A stretch of DNA of 49,947 bases. It comes from Hydrogenophaga palleronii NBRC 102513. Its GTDB lineage: Bacteria > Pseudomonadota > Gammaproteobacteria > Burkholderiales > Burkholderiaceae_C. Made by a program: the position numbers and the translations under genes. Below the pieces are notes generated by a model that worked only from the letters and a program-made list of their open reading frames with translations, did no database searches and was not told where the DNA came from. Shown in pieces: positions 16,208 through 25,161 of this stretch. The DNA is taken from NCBI RefSeq assembly GCF_001571225.1, contig NZ_BCTJ01000029.1, forward strand, positions 1 through 49,947. Direction: 5' to 3'. Each line of letters starts with the position of its first letter. Position 1 is the stretch's first letter.

Positions 16208-17716
16208 ATGACGGCGGCGCGCATCCACGATCTGTTCGATCGCTGCCTGAGGCGCAGCCCGGACCGCGTGTTCCTGCACCTTCCCGCCAATGGGCCCGGC
16301 GCGGCCGCGATGACCTATGCGCAGCTCGATGGCATGGCACGTGCCCTGGAAGTGGAGTTGCGGCGTGAGCGTGTGCGCCCCGGGGACCGTGTCATGGCCG
16401 TGGCTGAGAACTGCCCCCAACACATCGCGTTGATCCTGGCATGCAGCCGGATGGGCGCCTGGTCCTGCGGCGTGAATGCACGCATGGCGCCCGGTGAGGT
16501 CGATGGTTTTGCTGCCAAGGCCGATGCGCGCATCTGCTATTTCACAACCGGTGTGTCCGAATATGCCGCGGCACATGCGGACCGGTCCTGCGCGATGCCA
16601 TCGACTGTCGCAGGGCTCTCACGCAGTCCTGTCCGGAGCGAGGCCATTCCAGAATCCGGCCCGCTGGCTGAGCGCGTCGCCGCGATCATCTTTACGTCAG
16701 GTACCAGCGGCAGCCCCAAGGGCGTGATGATGACTCATGAAGGTGTGACGCATTTCGCGCGCGTGTCCGCGCAGTCCCGCGCGCTGGCCGAGGACGACCG
16801 GTCGTACGCGTACCTGCCCATGACGCACATCTTTGGCCTGGGCACCGTGCTCATGGCCTCGCTTCACGCGGGCGCTGCATTGCTGATGCGCACGTCGTTC
16901 GACCCCTCTGTGGCGCTGAACGATCTGGCGCGGCATGGCGTCACTCAGCTGCAGGGGCCACCCGCTTTGTTCGCGCGGTTGCTGGGCCACGTGGAGCAGC
17001 ATGGTGACATGCGGTGCACGGCACCTGACCTGCGCTATGTGTACGCGGGTGCCGGCCCGCTGGATATGTCGCTCAAGAGGCGCGTGGAGGCCGCGTTCGA
17101 CCTTCCCTTGCACCATGGCTACGGGTTGTCGGAATACGCGGGTTCGCTGTATATGACGCGCCGAGGGGAGCGGCGCGACGACACCTCCTGTGGCCACGCG
17201 GTTGAGGGTGCGGAAGTGCGCATCGTCGATCCCGCCACCGGCAGCGACGTGCCCGTCGGTCAACGCGGCGAGATATGGCTGCGCGGTGTGGGTTTGATGC
17301 CGGGGTATTTCCGCGATGTGGGCGCGTCGTGCACGGTCATGCGGGACGGTTGGTACATGAGTGGAGACATCGGCGAGGTTGGCCGGGATGGCGCGCTCTT
17401 CGTGGTTGGGCGCCTGAAGGAGATGATCATCCGTTCCGGCTTCAATGTCTATCCCGCGGAAATCGAGGCCGTGCTCAATGGCTTCGAATCGATCGAGCGC
17501 TCCGCAGTGGTCGGGCACGGAGTTGCCGACGGCAATGAGGACATCGTGGCCTACGTGCAGCTGGTGCCGGGTGCTGTGCTCGATGAACCCGCATTGCGCG
17601 CGCACCTTGCGCATTGGCTTGCTCCCTACAAGCAACCCGGGCAGATCGTCGTCATGAAGGACTTGCCGATGACGGCCACCGGCAAAGTACTTAAGCGTCG
17701 GCTGCTGCCGGCTTGA
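16208..17716 (+). CDS. AMP-forming acyl-CoA synthetase
   Basis: A 502-residue ANL-superfamily ligase making an acyl-CoA from a free acid, ATP and CoA. It shows the P-loop FTSGTSGSPKG, the A5-type GYGLSEYAG, the hinge WYMSGDIGE, the GRLKEMIIRSGFNVYPAEIE core and the A10 lysine in TATGKVLKRR. It probably activates the acid that the preceding dehydrogenase, hydratase and lyase then break down, in the role played by a CoA transferase in known itaconate clusters. The acid is not identifiable from sequence. Confidence 0.83.
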   Translation: MTAARIHDLFDRCLRRSPDRVFLHLPANGPGAAAMTYAQLDGMARALEVELRRERVRPGDRVMAVAENCPQHIALILACSRMGAWSCGVNARMAPGEVDGFAAKADARICYFTTGVSEYAAAHADRSCAMPSTVAGLSRSPVRSEAIPESGPLAERVAAIIFTSGTSGSPKGVMMTHEGVTHFARVSAQSRALAEDDRSYAYLPMTHIFGLGTVLMASLHAGAALLMRTSFDPSVALNDLARHGVTQLQGPPALFARLLGHVEQHGDMRCTAPDLRYVYAGAGPLDMSLKRRVEAAFDLPLHHGYGLSEYAGSLYMTRRGERRDDTSCGHAVEGAEVRIVDPATGSDVPVGQRGEIWLRGVGLMPGYFRDVGASCTVMRDGWYMSGDIGEVGRDGALFVVGRLKEMIIRSGFNVYPAEIEAVLNGFESIERSAVVGHGVADGNEDIVAYVQLVPGAVLDEPALRAHLAHWLAPYKQPGQIVVMKDLPMTATGKVLKRRLLPA

Positions 17717-17732
17717 TGGAAGGAACCAACGT

Positions 17733-17763
17733 TGCGGGAGCTGGCAGCTGCCTAGCTCCCGCA
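17733..17763. terminator. Hairpin between convergent genes
   Basis: Arms TGCGGGAGCT (17733-17742) and AGCTCCCGCA (17754-17763) pair perfectly. The intervening GGCAGCTGCC is itself a palindrome, so the stem can extend to 15 bp with a one-base bulge. It lies between the stops of the CoA synthetase (+) and the Bug receptor (-), a bidirectional terminator position. There is no T-tract. Confidence 0.55.
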
Positions 17764-17782
17764 GGGCGGTGGCGCGGACCTG

Positions 17783-18804
17783 TTACTCGGCCGTAATCCG
17801 GTACTTGGCGATCATGCTCTTGAAGTTCTGGAGATCATCGCGAACCAGAGTGGCGAACTGCGTGGCGGTGCCGACGATAGGTGTCATCCCTGCCTGGGTC
17901 AGTCGCGCGCGGACCTTGGGTTGCTGCATCGCGTGATTCACTTGGGCGGAGATGCGCGCGGAGATGTCGGCTGGCGTTCCGGCCGGGGCAAAGATGCCCC
18001 ACCAGTTCGGACTGACCGAAATGCCGATCTCGGCGAAAGACGGTATATCCGGCAGGTCGGGATGTCGTTGAGGCGCGGCGACGGCGAGGCCGCGGATTCT
18101 CCCGCTGGACACGTTGGCTCGGAAGGTGCCCGGCGTAATCACGGTGGCCATCAGGGTGCTGCCCAGAACGTCGGTCAGCGCAGGTGCCTCACCCCTGTAG
18201 GACACGGGGAGCAGGTCGATGCCTCCTTTGTCCGCCATCAAGGCACTGTAGATGTGGCTGACCGACCCTTTGCCCGTGATACCGAACGACAACCCGCCGG
18301 GATTCGCCTGGCCGTAGCGGACAAAATCCGCCCAGGAATTGATACCCCATTGGCTGCCCACCACCAGTACCGTGCAACCATCGGCCACGTGGGCCAGCGG
18401 AACGAATGCCCGGATGGGATCGAAACTGGCCTGCGGGTTGAGCGCTGGATAAATGACGAAGTTCTGGTTCGTCAGCAGCAGTGTGTAGCCATCGGGCGCC
18501 GCCTTGGCTACATGCTGAGTGGCAATCAGGTTTGCCGCGCCTGGCTTGTTCTCCACGATCACGGGACGGCCAAAGCCCTCGGTCATGCTGTCCGCGACCG
18601 CCCGCGCAATCCCGTCGCCAATGCCACCGGCGGAGTACGGCACGACCAGCGTTATCGGTCGTTCGGGAAACTGGTTGGCCGCCCCGCGCTGCGGCACAGC
18701 CATGGCGCGGCCGGCACGGCGGCGAGCGCACCCAGCCTCGTCAGCGCGCGGCGTCGGGTGACTGCGGGCTGGCGCAGGTCTGGGGCCACGTTCTCAGAAA
18801 TCAT
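17783..18804 (-). pseudogene. Bug-type TTT substrate-binding protein with frameshifted signal peptide
   Basis: A periplasmic receptor of the Bug family (tripartite tricarboxylate transporters). The mature part, readable from 18703 to 17783, is complete: PITLVVPYSAGGIGDG, ENKPGAANLIATQHV, PDGYTLLLTNQN, GITGKGSVSH and FAPAGTP. No export signal precedes it in that frame. In the neighbouring frame, starting at an ATG at 18804, is a convincing signal, VTRRRALTRLGALAAVPAAPW. Joining the two needs a one-base shift around 18670-18710, as if one base were missing. Either a sequencing error, a recent mutation, or a cytoplasmic remnant. The ATG at 18804 overlaps the porin gene's 3' end. No TctA/TctB genes are nearby. 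Confidence 0.65.
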
Positions 18805-19873
18805 GGCGGATGCCGATGTCGAAGCCATTGGTGCTGCCTCCTGGAACAGTGGTGGGTCGGCCATTGTGGTACAGGGCGGCCGTGCCCTTGTTGTTGATGC
18901 GCGCCAAGGTGGTGTACACCAGGGTGCGGCGGCTGAGCGTGTGGACATAGCCCACCGCCATCAGGCTGCCGTCACGGTTGCCTGCGGCCGCGTTCTGGTT
19001 CGCGGAAGCGAGGCCAAACTTCACTTCCCCAGTGTCACTAACCTTGATTTTGGTGCCCAGGCTCCACGCAGTGGAACGAGCGGAGACCGCAGCCTGGATG
19101 CGTTCCTGGAAGACGCCTCCCATGAGGGTGACTGCGCCGATGACGTAGTTGGCTGCGATACCGCTTTGCACGTAGTCGCCGGTGGCGAGTGTGGTGCGGC
19201 CATAGCCCACGTACACGTTCAGGGGAGCCACCGAGTAGCCGGCCCTGAACCCCACGTAGCGGCCATCCTTGGCGGTGCCGCCCGGCGCGTTCGAGGGGTT
19301 TTCGCCCAGGCCATAGGCCGCGCGCGCATTGAACCCGCCCAGGCCCGACGGTGTCAGGTACATGATCTGGTTCGAGGCGCGCACCGAGGTCGGCACGGTG
19401 TTGGCGGTGCCCAGGCCCAGAAGCATCGACAGGGCGGAGCCAGAACCGATATTTCCGAAGACATCGCCTTGCGGTCGCACCAGGTAGGAGGCCGTGAAAT
19501 CGCGACCCAGCCGCAGTTCACCTGGGCTTCCCATGAGACTGATCGTGGAAGCGCGGTTGAACGCGATGCCCTGGCCACTGGACCCGTTGCGCTGGTTGTT
19601 GGTGTTGGAGGGGACGCCGGTGCCGTCATCCGCGTTGTAGGCGAGTTCCAGAAGGAACCCGACCTTGAGGCCGCCCCCCAGATCCTCGACGCCTCTGAAG
19701 CCCAGGCGGGACGGGTAGTTGGCACCCGAACCCGTGACCCGTGAAACGCTCCCGTTACCCTCACCCTTCAAATTCTGATACGACGTGTCCATCGTGCCGA
19801 AGATCGACACGGACGACTGCGCCGAAGCCGTTCCGCATGCAGCGAGCGCTGCCAATGCCAATACCTTTTTCAT
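18794..19873 (-). CDS. Outer-membrane porin (Gram-negative trimeric porin family)
   Basis: A 359-residue, 16-strand-type porin allowing small anionic solutes through the outer membrane. It has a typical signal peptide (MKKVLALAALAACGTASA, then QSSVSIFG), the RLGFRGVEDLGGGLKVGFLLE motif of betaproteobacterial porins, many alternating aromatic beta segments and a terminal phenylalanine for BAM recognition. The frame is open to 20107, but the ATG at 19873 with an AAAGAG ribosome site and the signal peptide fixes the start. It precedes the Bug receptor, so outer- and inner-membrane uptake may be co-expressed. Confidence 0.9.
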   Translation of the reverse strand: MKKVLALAALAACGTASAQSSVSIFGTMDTSYQNLKGEGNGSVSRVTGSGANYPSRLGFRGVEDLGGGLKVGFLLELAYNADDGTGVPSNTNNQRNGSSGQGIAFNRASTISLMGSPGELRLGRDFTASYLVRPQGDVFGNIGSGSALSMLLGLGTANTVPTSVRASNQIMYLTPSGLGGFNARAAYGLGENPSNAPGGTAKDGRYVGFRAGYSVAPLNVYVGYGRTTLATGDYVQSGIAANYVIGAVTLMGGVFQERIQAAVSARSTAWSLGTKIKVSDTGEVKFGLASANQNAAAGNRDGSLMAVGYVHTLSRRTLVYTTLARINNKGTAALYHNGRPTTVPGGSTNGFDIGIRHDF

Positions 19874-20218
19874 CTCTTTTGTCTCCGTTCTGTTGTGGAC
19901 CTTCAACCGCGGCGCGTATGGCGTGCGGCTGGATCGAGATACTCTGCACCTGGTCTTGCGGAGTCGATATTCGGGTGCACCATGTTCCGTGCATTGCAAT
20001 CGGCGCGCTACATCCATGCGCAGGCGCCAAAGGACGCAACATCGGCGCGCGAGGGAGCGGACGGTCAGTGGGGAAGTGGGTCGCGATGCGGGGTGGCTTC
20101 CGGACATGGCTCATCTGGCTGCGAGCGCTAACCGGAATGCGCAGGCCAGCATGCGCTGGCAGGGAGGTTCGGGGCGGGAGAGGGCTCCTGCGCGTGAGAC
20201 AGGCCCCCCAAACCCCTT
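19874..20218. other. 345-bp intergenic region, porin upstream region
   Basis: It separates the porin start from the GntR stop (both minus). It must contain the porin promoter and leader; the leader ends with a purine-rich ribosome site. The only structure I see is a small hairpin, GCCAGC-ATGC-GCTGGC at 20145-20160, without a T-run. Open frames here are short and look non-coding. Confidence 0.5.
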
Positions 20219-21013
20219 TCAGGCCGCGGCTGTGGCGGCTTTGCGGGATTTCTTGACGGGGGCGCTGCTGGCTTTGCCGGGCTTTTTGTTGGCGGCGCCG
20301 GCCTGCCGGTTGAGCAGGATGTGTGCATGCACCGAGTTCAGGTGCGATGCCAGCTCCTTGGTGGCCTTGGCGGTATCGCGTGCGCGGTAGTGCTTCATGA
20401 ATCGACGCCGGTGCTCGATCATATTGGGATACGGCGTCGGGGTCAGATTCTGGATTAGTTGGTAGAAAGAACTGGTCATGGCATCGACCGTGGCCATCAG
20501 GACCTGGTTCTTGGAGCCGCGCGCGAGGATCGAATAGAAATCGATGATTAGCTTGACCCGCTTCTCGTAGCCCACGTCCAGCCGGATGGCTTCGGTGGTT
20601 TTTTCGATGTTGGCTTCGAGCTCTGCGTAATCCGCTTCCGTGGCCCTTGCGCACCCGAGTTCGATGGCATCGATCATGACGAGCACGCGCGCTTCCGTGA
20701 GCGCGTCCAACGACACCGATCCCACCCGGACCATGTCGGAGTATGCGTTGCGCACAAACTTCTCATTGTTCCTGGCGATGAAGGAGCCTCCCGCACCGCC
20801 CTTGCGCAGCTCGATCAGGCCGGCGTATTCAAGGGCACGCAAGGCTTCGCGCAAGACACCTCGGCTCACCCGCAGCTTGACGCACAGCTCCCTCTCGGGC
20901 GGCAGTTTGTCGCCGGCCTTGAGTTCGCCCGAGGCCAGAAGATCGCGGATCTGCGCGCCGACATGCTCGAACGTCCGAGGTGCATGGATGGTCGAAAACT
21001 CTATGGTGCTCAT
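20219..21013 (-). CDS. GntR-family regulator, FadR subfamily
   Basis: A 264-residue regulator. The winged helix covers about residues 12-80 (GDKLPPERELCVKLRVSRGVLREALRAL in pieces), followed by an all-helical FCD/FadR-type ligand domain. The C-terminus is unusual: the last 25 or so residues are Lys, Ala, Ser and Pro rich, like a histone H1 tail, and may add nonspecific DNA binding. It is divergent from the acyl-CoA dehydrogenase at 21264, with a FadR-type palindrome between them. An acyl-CoA effector is likely from the subfamily and context. Confidence 0.83.
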   Translation of the reverse strand: MSTIEFSTIHAPRTFEHVGAQIRDLLASGELKAGDKLPPERELCVKLRVSRGVLREALRALEYAGLIELRKGGAGGSFIARNNEKFVRNAYSDMVRVGSVSLDALTEARVLVMIDAIELGCARATEADYAELEANIEKTTEAIRLDVGYEKRVKLIIDFYSILARGSKNQVLMATVDAMTSSFYQLIQNLTPTPYPNMIEHRRRFMKHYRARDTAKATKELASHLNSVHAHILLNRQAGAANKKPGKASSAPVKKSRKAATAAA

Positions 21014-21207
21014 GATGTTCGATGAGTGCGGAATCAGGGTTGGCAGGGTGCAGGCGCTGCACGGCGATCGGTCCTCATTCTAGGGCCGCTCGCTGCGCGG
21101 CAGCGGCGCCTGACCCGACCGCGCGGCACCACAGTGACAACGTGTCGCGCCCTGCGTGCGGGCGTTCCTAAGTGTTTCCCCTAGATGCTGTTGGGTTTTC
21201 TCATGAT

Positions 21208-21230
21208 GTATGATGGTCGGACCATCATAC
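21208..21230. promoter_or_regulatory. FadR-type GntR operator palindrome
   Basis: Arms GTATGATGGTC (21208-21218) and GACCATCATAC (21220-21230) around a single G form a perfect 11-bp inverted repeat. Its centre reads TGGTCGGACCA, matching the TGGTC-N-GACCA core known for FadR-subfamily sites. It ends 33 bp before the dehydrogenase ATG, suited to repression. Confidence 0.75.
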
Positions 21231-21263
21231 CTACATCTCAACATTTCACAAGGAGAAGCACCC

Positions 21264-22433
21264 ATGGTTGATTTCGCGATTTCCACCGAAGACCGGATGA
21301 TTCAGGACACGGTCCGAAAATTCGTCGACAAGGAGCTCATTCCGCGCGAGCGCGAGTACATCCAGCGCGACATCAAGGGCGAGAGCGGCTTCCTGCCGCT
21401 GAGCGAGCTGCGCCAGCTGCAGCGCCTGGGCAAGGAGGCTGGCATCTGGGGGATCGATTGCCCCGAGACCTATGGCGGCCTGAACCTCAGCCCATTCACG
21501 CAGGCACTGATCAACGAAGAACTCGGGCGCACCTTCATCAAGTTTCGCTTTGGCGGCACGGCACCGAGCGTCCTGTATCTCGTGAACGACGAACAGAAGA
21601 AGGAGTACCTGCTCCCGTACATCGCCGGCGAGCGGCAGGGCGCCTTCGCGCTGAGCGAGCCCGGTGGAGGATCGGATGCGCGCAGGCCACGCACCACAGC
21701 TGTGAAGCAAGGGGACGAGTGGGTCATCAACGGCGAGAAGACCTGGATCTCTCTCGCCACGGACGCGGACTTCGCCGTCGTCTTCGCCACCACGCGGGCG
21801 GAGGACGGCACCGAGGGGGTATCGGCATTCCTGGTCGATCGCAGCCTGGGCTGGACGGCGACGCCGATCGCCAACATGGGTTTTGACGGCACCTCATCGC
21901 TTCACTTCAACAATGTCCGGGTGCCCGCCCGCTACCTGATCGGCGAAGTGAACAAGGCCTTCAATCTGGCCATGCTGTTCATCTACCGCAACCGCGGCTA
22001 CAACCTCGCGCCCAAGAACGTGGGCGCGGCCACCCGCTTGCTGGCCATGGCGCTGGAGCATGCCGAGAACCGCACCACCTTCGGCAAGAAGCTGGCCGAG
22101 CGGGAGAACATCCAGTTCATGATCACGGAGTCCGAAGTGGAGCTGCGCGCCGCGCGCCTGCTCGCATGGCACGCGGCCTGGCAGGCGAGCGAGCAGCAGG
22201 ATTTCCGCTACGCCGCGTGCGCGGCCAAGTACTACGCGGCCCAGATGTCCAACCGGGTGGTCGACCGCGTGATGCAGATCCATGGCGCGATGGGGTTCGC
22301 CAAGGAAACGGGGATCGAACGTTGGTACCGGGATCTGCGCGTCGAACGCATCTACGAAGGCAGCGATGAAATCAACCTCGCCTGGATGTGGAAGGACCTG
22401 CAGAGCCGTCGCACGGAAATCGGCCAGATGTGA
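21264..22433 (+). CDS. Acyl-CoA dehydrogenase
   Basis: A 389-residue FAD-dependent acyl-CoA dehydrogenase that forms an enoyl-CoA and passes electrons to ETF. It shows ALSEPGGGSDAR, VINGEKTWIS, HAENRTTFGKKLAE, the MQIHGAMGFAKETGIERWYRD segment and the catalytic glutamate in IYEGSDEI. It has an AAGGAG site at 21250-21255, which fixes the start. It is closely paralogous to the dehydrogenase at 33157, sharing long identical stretches. First gene of a plus operon with the HIBADH-like gene and a peroxiredoxin, under the GntR palindrome. Confidence 0.88.
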   Translation: MVDFAISTEDRMIQDTVRKFVDKELIPREREYIQRDIKGESGFLPLSELRQLQRLGKEAGIWGIDCPETYGGLNLSPFTQALINEELGRTFIKFRFGGTAPSVLYLVNDEQKKEYLLPYIAGERQGAFALSEPGGGSDARRPRTTAVKQGDEWVINGEKTWISLATDADFAVVFATTRAEDGTEGVSAFLVDRSLGWTATPIANMGFDGTSSLHFNNVRVPARYLIGEVNKAFNLAMLFIYRNRGYNLAPKNVGAATRLLAMALEHAENRTTFGKKLAERENIQFMITESEVELRAARLLAWHAAWQASEQQDFRYAACAAKYYAAQMSNRVVDRVMQIHGAMGFAKETGIERWYRDLRVERIYEGSDEINLAWMWKDLQSRRTEIGQM

Positions 22434-22472
22434 CCGCCAACATTACACGATCACCTCCAACCGGCGCAAGGC

Positions 22473-23399
22473 ATGAAAAGCACGATTCGCACGGTCGCCT
22501 TCATCGGCGTGGGCAACATGGGCGCACGAATGGCGCGGCGCGTGGCCGAGCATGGCTTCGAGCTCACGGTCTGCGACAGCAGCGCCGACGCGGTTAACAG
22601 CTTCGCGGCGCAAGGTGCCCGGATCGCTGAAAGGCCGCGGGATTGCGTGGACTGCGACGCCATCGTGTTGCTTGTCGGGAACGACGAGCAACTCCTGGAG
22701 GTGGCGCTGGGCCGCGATGGGCTGCGCCAGCGGATGGGGTCGGGCGCGCACGCGCCCCTCGTCGTGGTGATGAGCACCGTCATGCCCGCGACGGTCCGCG
22801 CCGTTCGGGACGCGCTGGAGCCGCTGGGCGCGCGCGTGGTCGATGCGCCGGTGAGCGGTGGCCTGCTCGGGGCACAGGAGGGCACGCTCTCCTTCATTTT
22901 GGGCGGACGTGCCGAAGAGGTGGCAGCGCTGACACCCCTGCTCAAGGCCATGGGGCGCTCGGTTTTTCACTGTGGCGATGTCGGTGCGGGGCAGGCCGCC
23001 AAGATCATCAACAACATGATCGGCATCACCAACCTGTACTTGGTGCCCGAGGCATGCCAACTGGCCCACCTGCATGGCATCCCACTCGACAAGCTCAATG
23101 CCGTGCTCGAGGAGAGCTCCGGTCGCAACTTCCTTTCGCGGGACTTCTCGCTCGCCCGCGAGCACTACGCGGCCTGGGCCGACACGGAAGAGAAGTTCGA
23201 CGCACTCGCCCAGATCATCGGCAAGGACTTGGGCCTTGCCTTGCGCCTGGCCCAGGAAGCGCAGCTGAATCTTCCCTTGCTCAATGGCGTGTCCGGCGCG
23301 CTGGCCGATGTCACGTCAGAGGTATTCGATCGGTGGCAACTGCTGATCCGTGAAGCATCACGGTTGGCGGCCGCACCGGACAAGCAACGCACCCCTTGA
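22473..23399 (+). CDS. NAD(P)-dependent beta-hydroxyacid dehydrogenase (3-hydroxyisobutyrate dehydrogenase family)
   Basis: A 308-residue beta-hydroxyacid dehydrogenase. The Rossmann motif GVGNMG is at 12-17, the substrate-binding DAPVSGG at 124-130, and the catalytic lysine is K177 in GAGQAAK, followed by N181. It would oxidise a 3-hydroxyacid to a semialdehyde or reduce the reverse. It lies 39 nt after the acyl-CoA dehydrogenase. A branched-chain (isobutyrate-like) acid is one reading, but no CoA hydrolase is nearby. Confidence 0.82.
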   Translation: MKSTIRTVAFIGVGNMGARMARRVAEHGFELTVCDSSADAVNSFAAQGARIAERPRDCVDCDAIVLLVGNDEQLLEVALGRDGLRQRMGSGAHAPLVVVMSTVMPATVRAVRDALEPLGARVVDAPVSGGLLGAQEGTLSFILGGRAEEVAALTPLLKAMGRSVFHCGDVGAGQAAKIINNMIGITNLYLVPEACQLAHLHGIPLDKLNAVLEESSGRNFLSRDFSLAREHYAAWADTEEKFDALAQIIGKDLGLALRLAQEAQLNLPLLNGVSGALADVTSEVFDRWQLLIREASRLAAAPDKQRTP

Positions 23400-23429
23400 C
23401 TATTCTTTTTGTTGATTGGAACCCGCATC

Positions 23430-24005
23430 ATGATCCGCATCGGAGACACTCTTCCCGACCTGACGCTGTACGAATTCCTGGAAATGGAGGGCGAGGGCTG
23501 CAGCATCGGCCCGGGCCCCGTTCCCGTCGCGCAGGCGGCCTCTGGCAAGGTGATTGCCTTGTTCGCATTGCCGGGCGCTTTTACCCAGACCTGCTCGGAC
23601 CGGCATTTGCCGGGCTATCTGCAGGCGTTTGACGCCTTCAGGAAGGCGGGCGTGGACGAAATCTGGTGTGTCAGCGTCAACGACGCTTTCGTCATGGGGG
23701 CCTGGGGCCGTGCGCAGGGCACCGCGTCTAAAGTGCGCATGCTGGCCGACGGCAACGGCGACTTCGCCAAGGCGATGGGCCTGGCGGTGGATCTGACCGC
23801 GCGCGGCATGGGTGTGCGCAGCGCAAGGTACTCCATGCTGGTGAAGGACGGCAAGGTGGCGGCGCTGAACGTGGACAGCCCCGGTCGGTTCGAGGTGAGC
23901 GACGCGCAGACGCTTCTGGCACAAGCCGAGGCTTGTACCGGTTATCCGGCGGCAGTACGCACGATGGCATCGCTTCGCAATGAGGCGATTTCATCGGCGC
24001 CGTAG
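23430..24005 (+). CDS. Peroxiredoxin, Prx5-like
   Basis: A 191-residue thiol peroxidase of the AhpC/TSA superfamily, Prx5 branch. The peroxidatic cysteine is C55 in PGAFTQTCSDRHLPG. It reduces hydroperoxides using thioredoxin or glutathione. The last 20 or so residues go beyond the usual family end and overlap the convergent CoA-transferase gene by 64 bp; the natural stop may have been lost. ATG at 23430 gives the standard IRIGDTLPD start. Its placement in a dehydrogenase operon suggests protection against peroxide from flavin enzymes, or only hitchhiking. Confidence 0.83.
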   Translation: MIRIGDTLPDLTLYEFLEMEGEGCSIGPGPVPVAQAASGKVIALFALPGAFTQTCSDRHLPGYLQAFDAFRKAGVDEIWCVSVNDAFVMGAWGRAQGTASKVRMLADGNGDFAKAMGLAVDLTARGMGVRSARYSMLVKDGKVAALNVDSPGRFEVSDAQTLLAQAEACTGYPAAVRTMASLRNEAISSAP

Positions 24006-25141
24006 CCCAGCTCGGTGAGAATCTCGTCGGTGTGCTCACCCAGCAGCGGCGCGCGCACGCGAATGGTGGCCGCCGTGCGCGAGAGTTCCGCCGGCGGTGC
24101 GATCAGAGGCACCGGCGCCTCCAGGCCCGGAAACGCCATCGGCCGGAATGCCTTCGTGGCCAGGATGTCTGGATCGTGGAGGGCTTCGCGCGGCGAGTGC
24201 ACAGGTCCGGCCGGAATGCGGGCCTGTTCCAGGGTGGAAAGCGCTTGGGCGACGGTGCGCTCGGCGCACCAGGCGGCCATGATCGCGCTGAGCGCCTGGC
24301 CATTGTCGCCACGCGATTGATCGTCGCGAAAGCGCGGGTCTTGCGCCAGCGATGGTTGGCCCACCAGCGATGCCCATCGCTGGAACAGGCCCGCGCCGAT
24401 GACCTGCGTGATGATCCAGCCATCGCGGGTCCGGAAAACGTCGGACGGACCCGCGAGCGGGCTCCGGTTTCCCGTGGGCAGCCTGCCGAGGCCCAGCACG
24501 GCCTCTTCGACCAGGGTGCCGCTGGCGATGTTCAAAGCGGTGCGCATCAGCGACGCATCCACCATCTGTCCGAGGCCACTCGATTGCCGCTCGTATAGCG
24601 CCGCTACCGTGCCCAGCGCGCATGCCAGGCCGGTGGCGTAGTCCACATAGGACACCATGGCTTTCGTGGGCCAGTCCACGGTCCCGGACATGTAGATGCC
24701 ACCGCTCATGGCCTGCGCAATGCCATCGAAGCCAACGCGGTGACTGCTTTCGCCGTCCTGTCCGAACGCCGATGCCGCCGTGAGGATGACGTCGCTCTTG
24801 AGCGTGGCCACGCTGGCATAGTCCAGACCGAGTTGCCGCAGGGCTGGCAGCGGCATGCTGACGACGACGACATCCGCGCTTTTCACCAGGCGTTCAACGA
24901 CTTGCCGGCCCCGGGGCGTGCCGATGTCCAGGCCTAGTGAACGTTTGTTCCGGTTGAGTTGCAGAAACAACGCACCGTCGCCCGAGGGCGTGACCGGCAT
25001 CAGGAAACGATCGTCGCCACCCGCGGGCGGTTCGACGCGAACGACATCGGCACCGAAGTCGGCCAGGATCGCTGAACAATACGGACCCGCGATGTATCGA
25101 CCGAAGTCGATCACGCGAATGCCTGAGAGGACGTTCGGCAT
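23942..25141 (-). CDS. Class III CoA transferase (CaiB/BaiF family)
   Basis: A 399-residue formyl-CoA-transferase-fold enzyme moving CoA between carboxylic acids. It has the N-terminal GIRVIDFGRYIAGPYCS segment, NRNKRSLGLD, and D167 (VDYATG) at the position of the catalytic aspartate. It is the last gene of the minus operon starting at 30954, 20 nt after the SDR stops. A second family member is the first gene of the same operon. Subunits of such enzymes can be homo- or heterodimers (compare BbsEF), so the two may act together or separately. Confidence 0.85.
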   Translation of the reverse strand: MPNVLSGIRVIDFGRYIAGPYCSAILADFGADVVRVEPPAGGDDRFLMPVTPSGDGALFLQLNRNKRSLGLDIGTPRGRQVVERLVKSADVVVVSMPLPALRQLGLDYASVATLKSDVILTAASAFGQDGESSHRVGFDGIAQAMSGGIYMSGTVDWPTKAMVSYVDYATGLACALGTVAALYERQSSGLGQMVDASLMRTALNIASGTLVEEAVLGLGRLPTGNRSPLAGPSDVFRTRDGWIITQVIGAGLFQRWASLVGQPSLAQDPRFRDDQSRGDNGQALSAIMAAWCAERTVAQALSTLEQARIPAGPVHSPREALHDPDILATKAFRPMAFPGLEAPVPLIAPPAELSRTAATIRVRAPLLGEHTDEILTELGYGADEIASLRSDAIVRTAAG

Positions 25142-25161
25142 GGCGATGGGATGTCGGTTGA

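Noticed and set aside
20145..20160. Hairpin GCCAGC-ATGC-GCTGGC as terminator of the GntR gene
   Set aside because: Short stem, no T-run, and other such repeats are expected by chance in this GC content.
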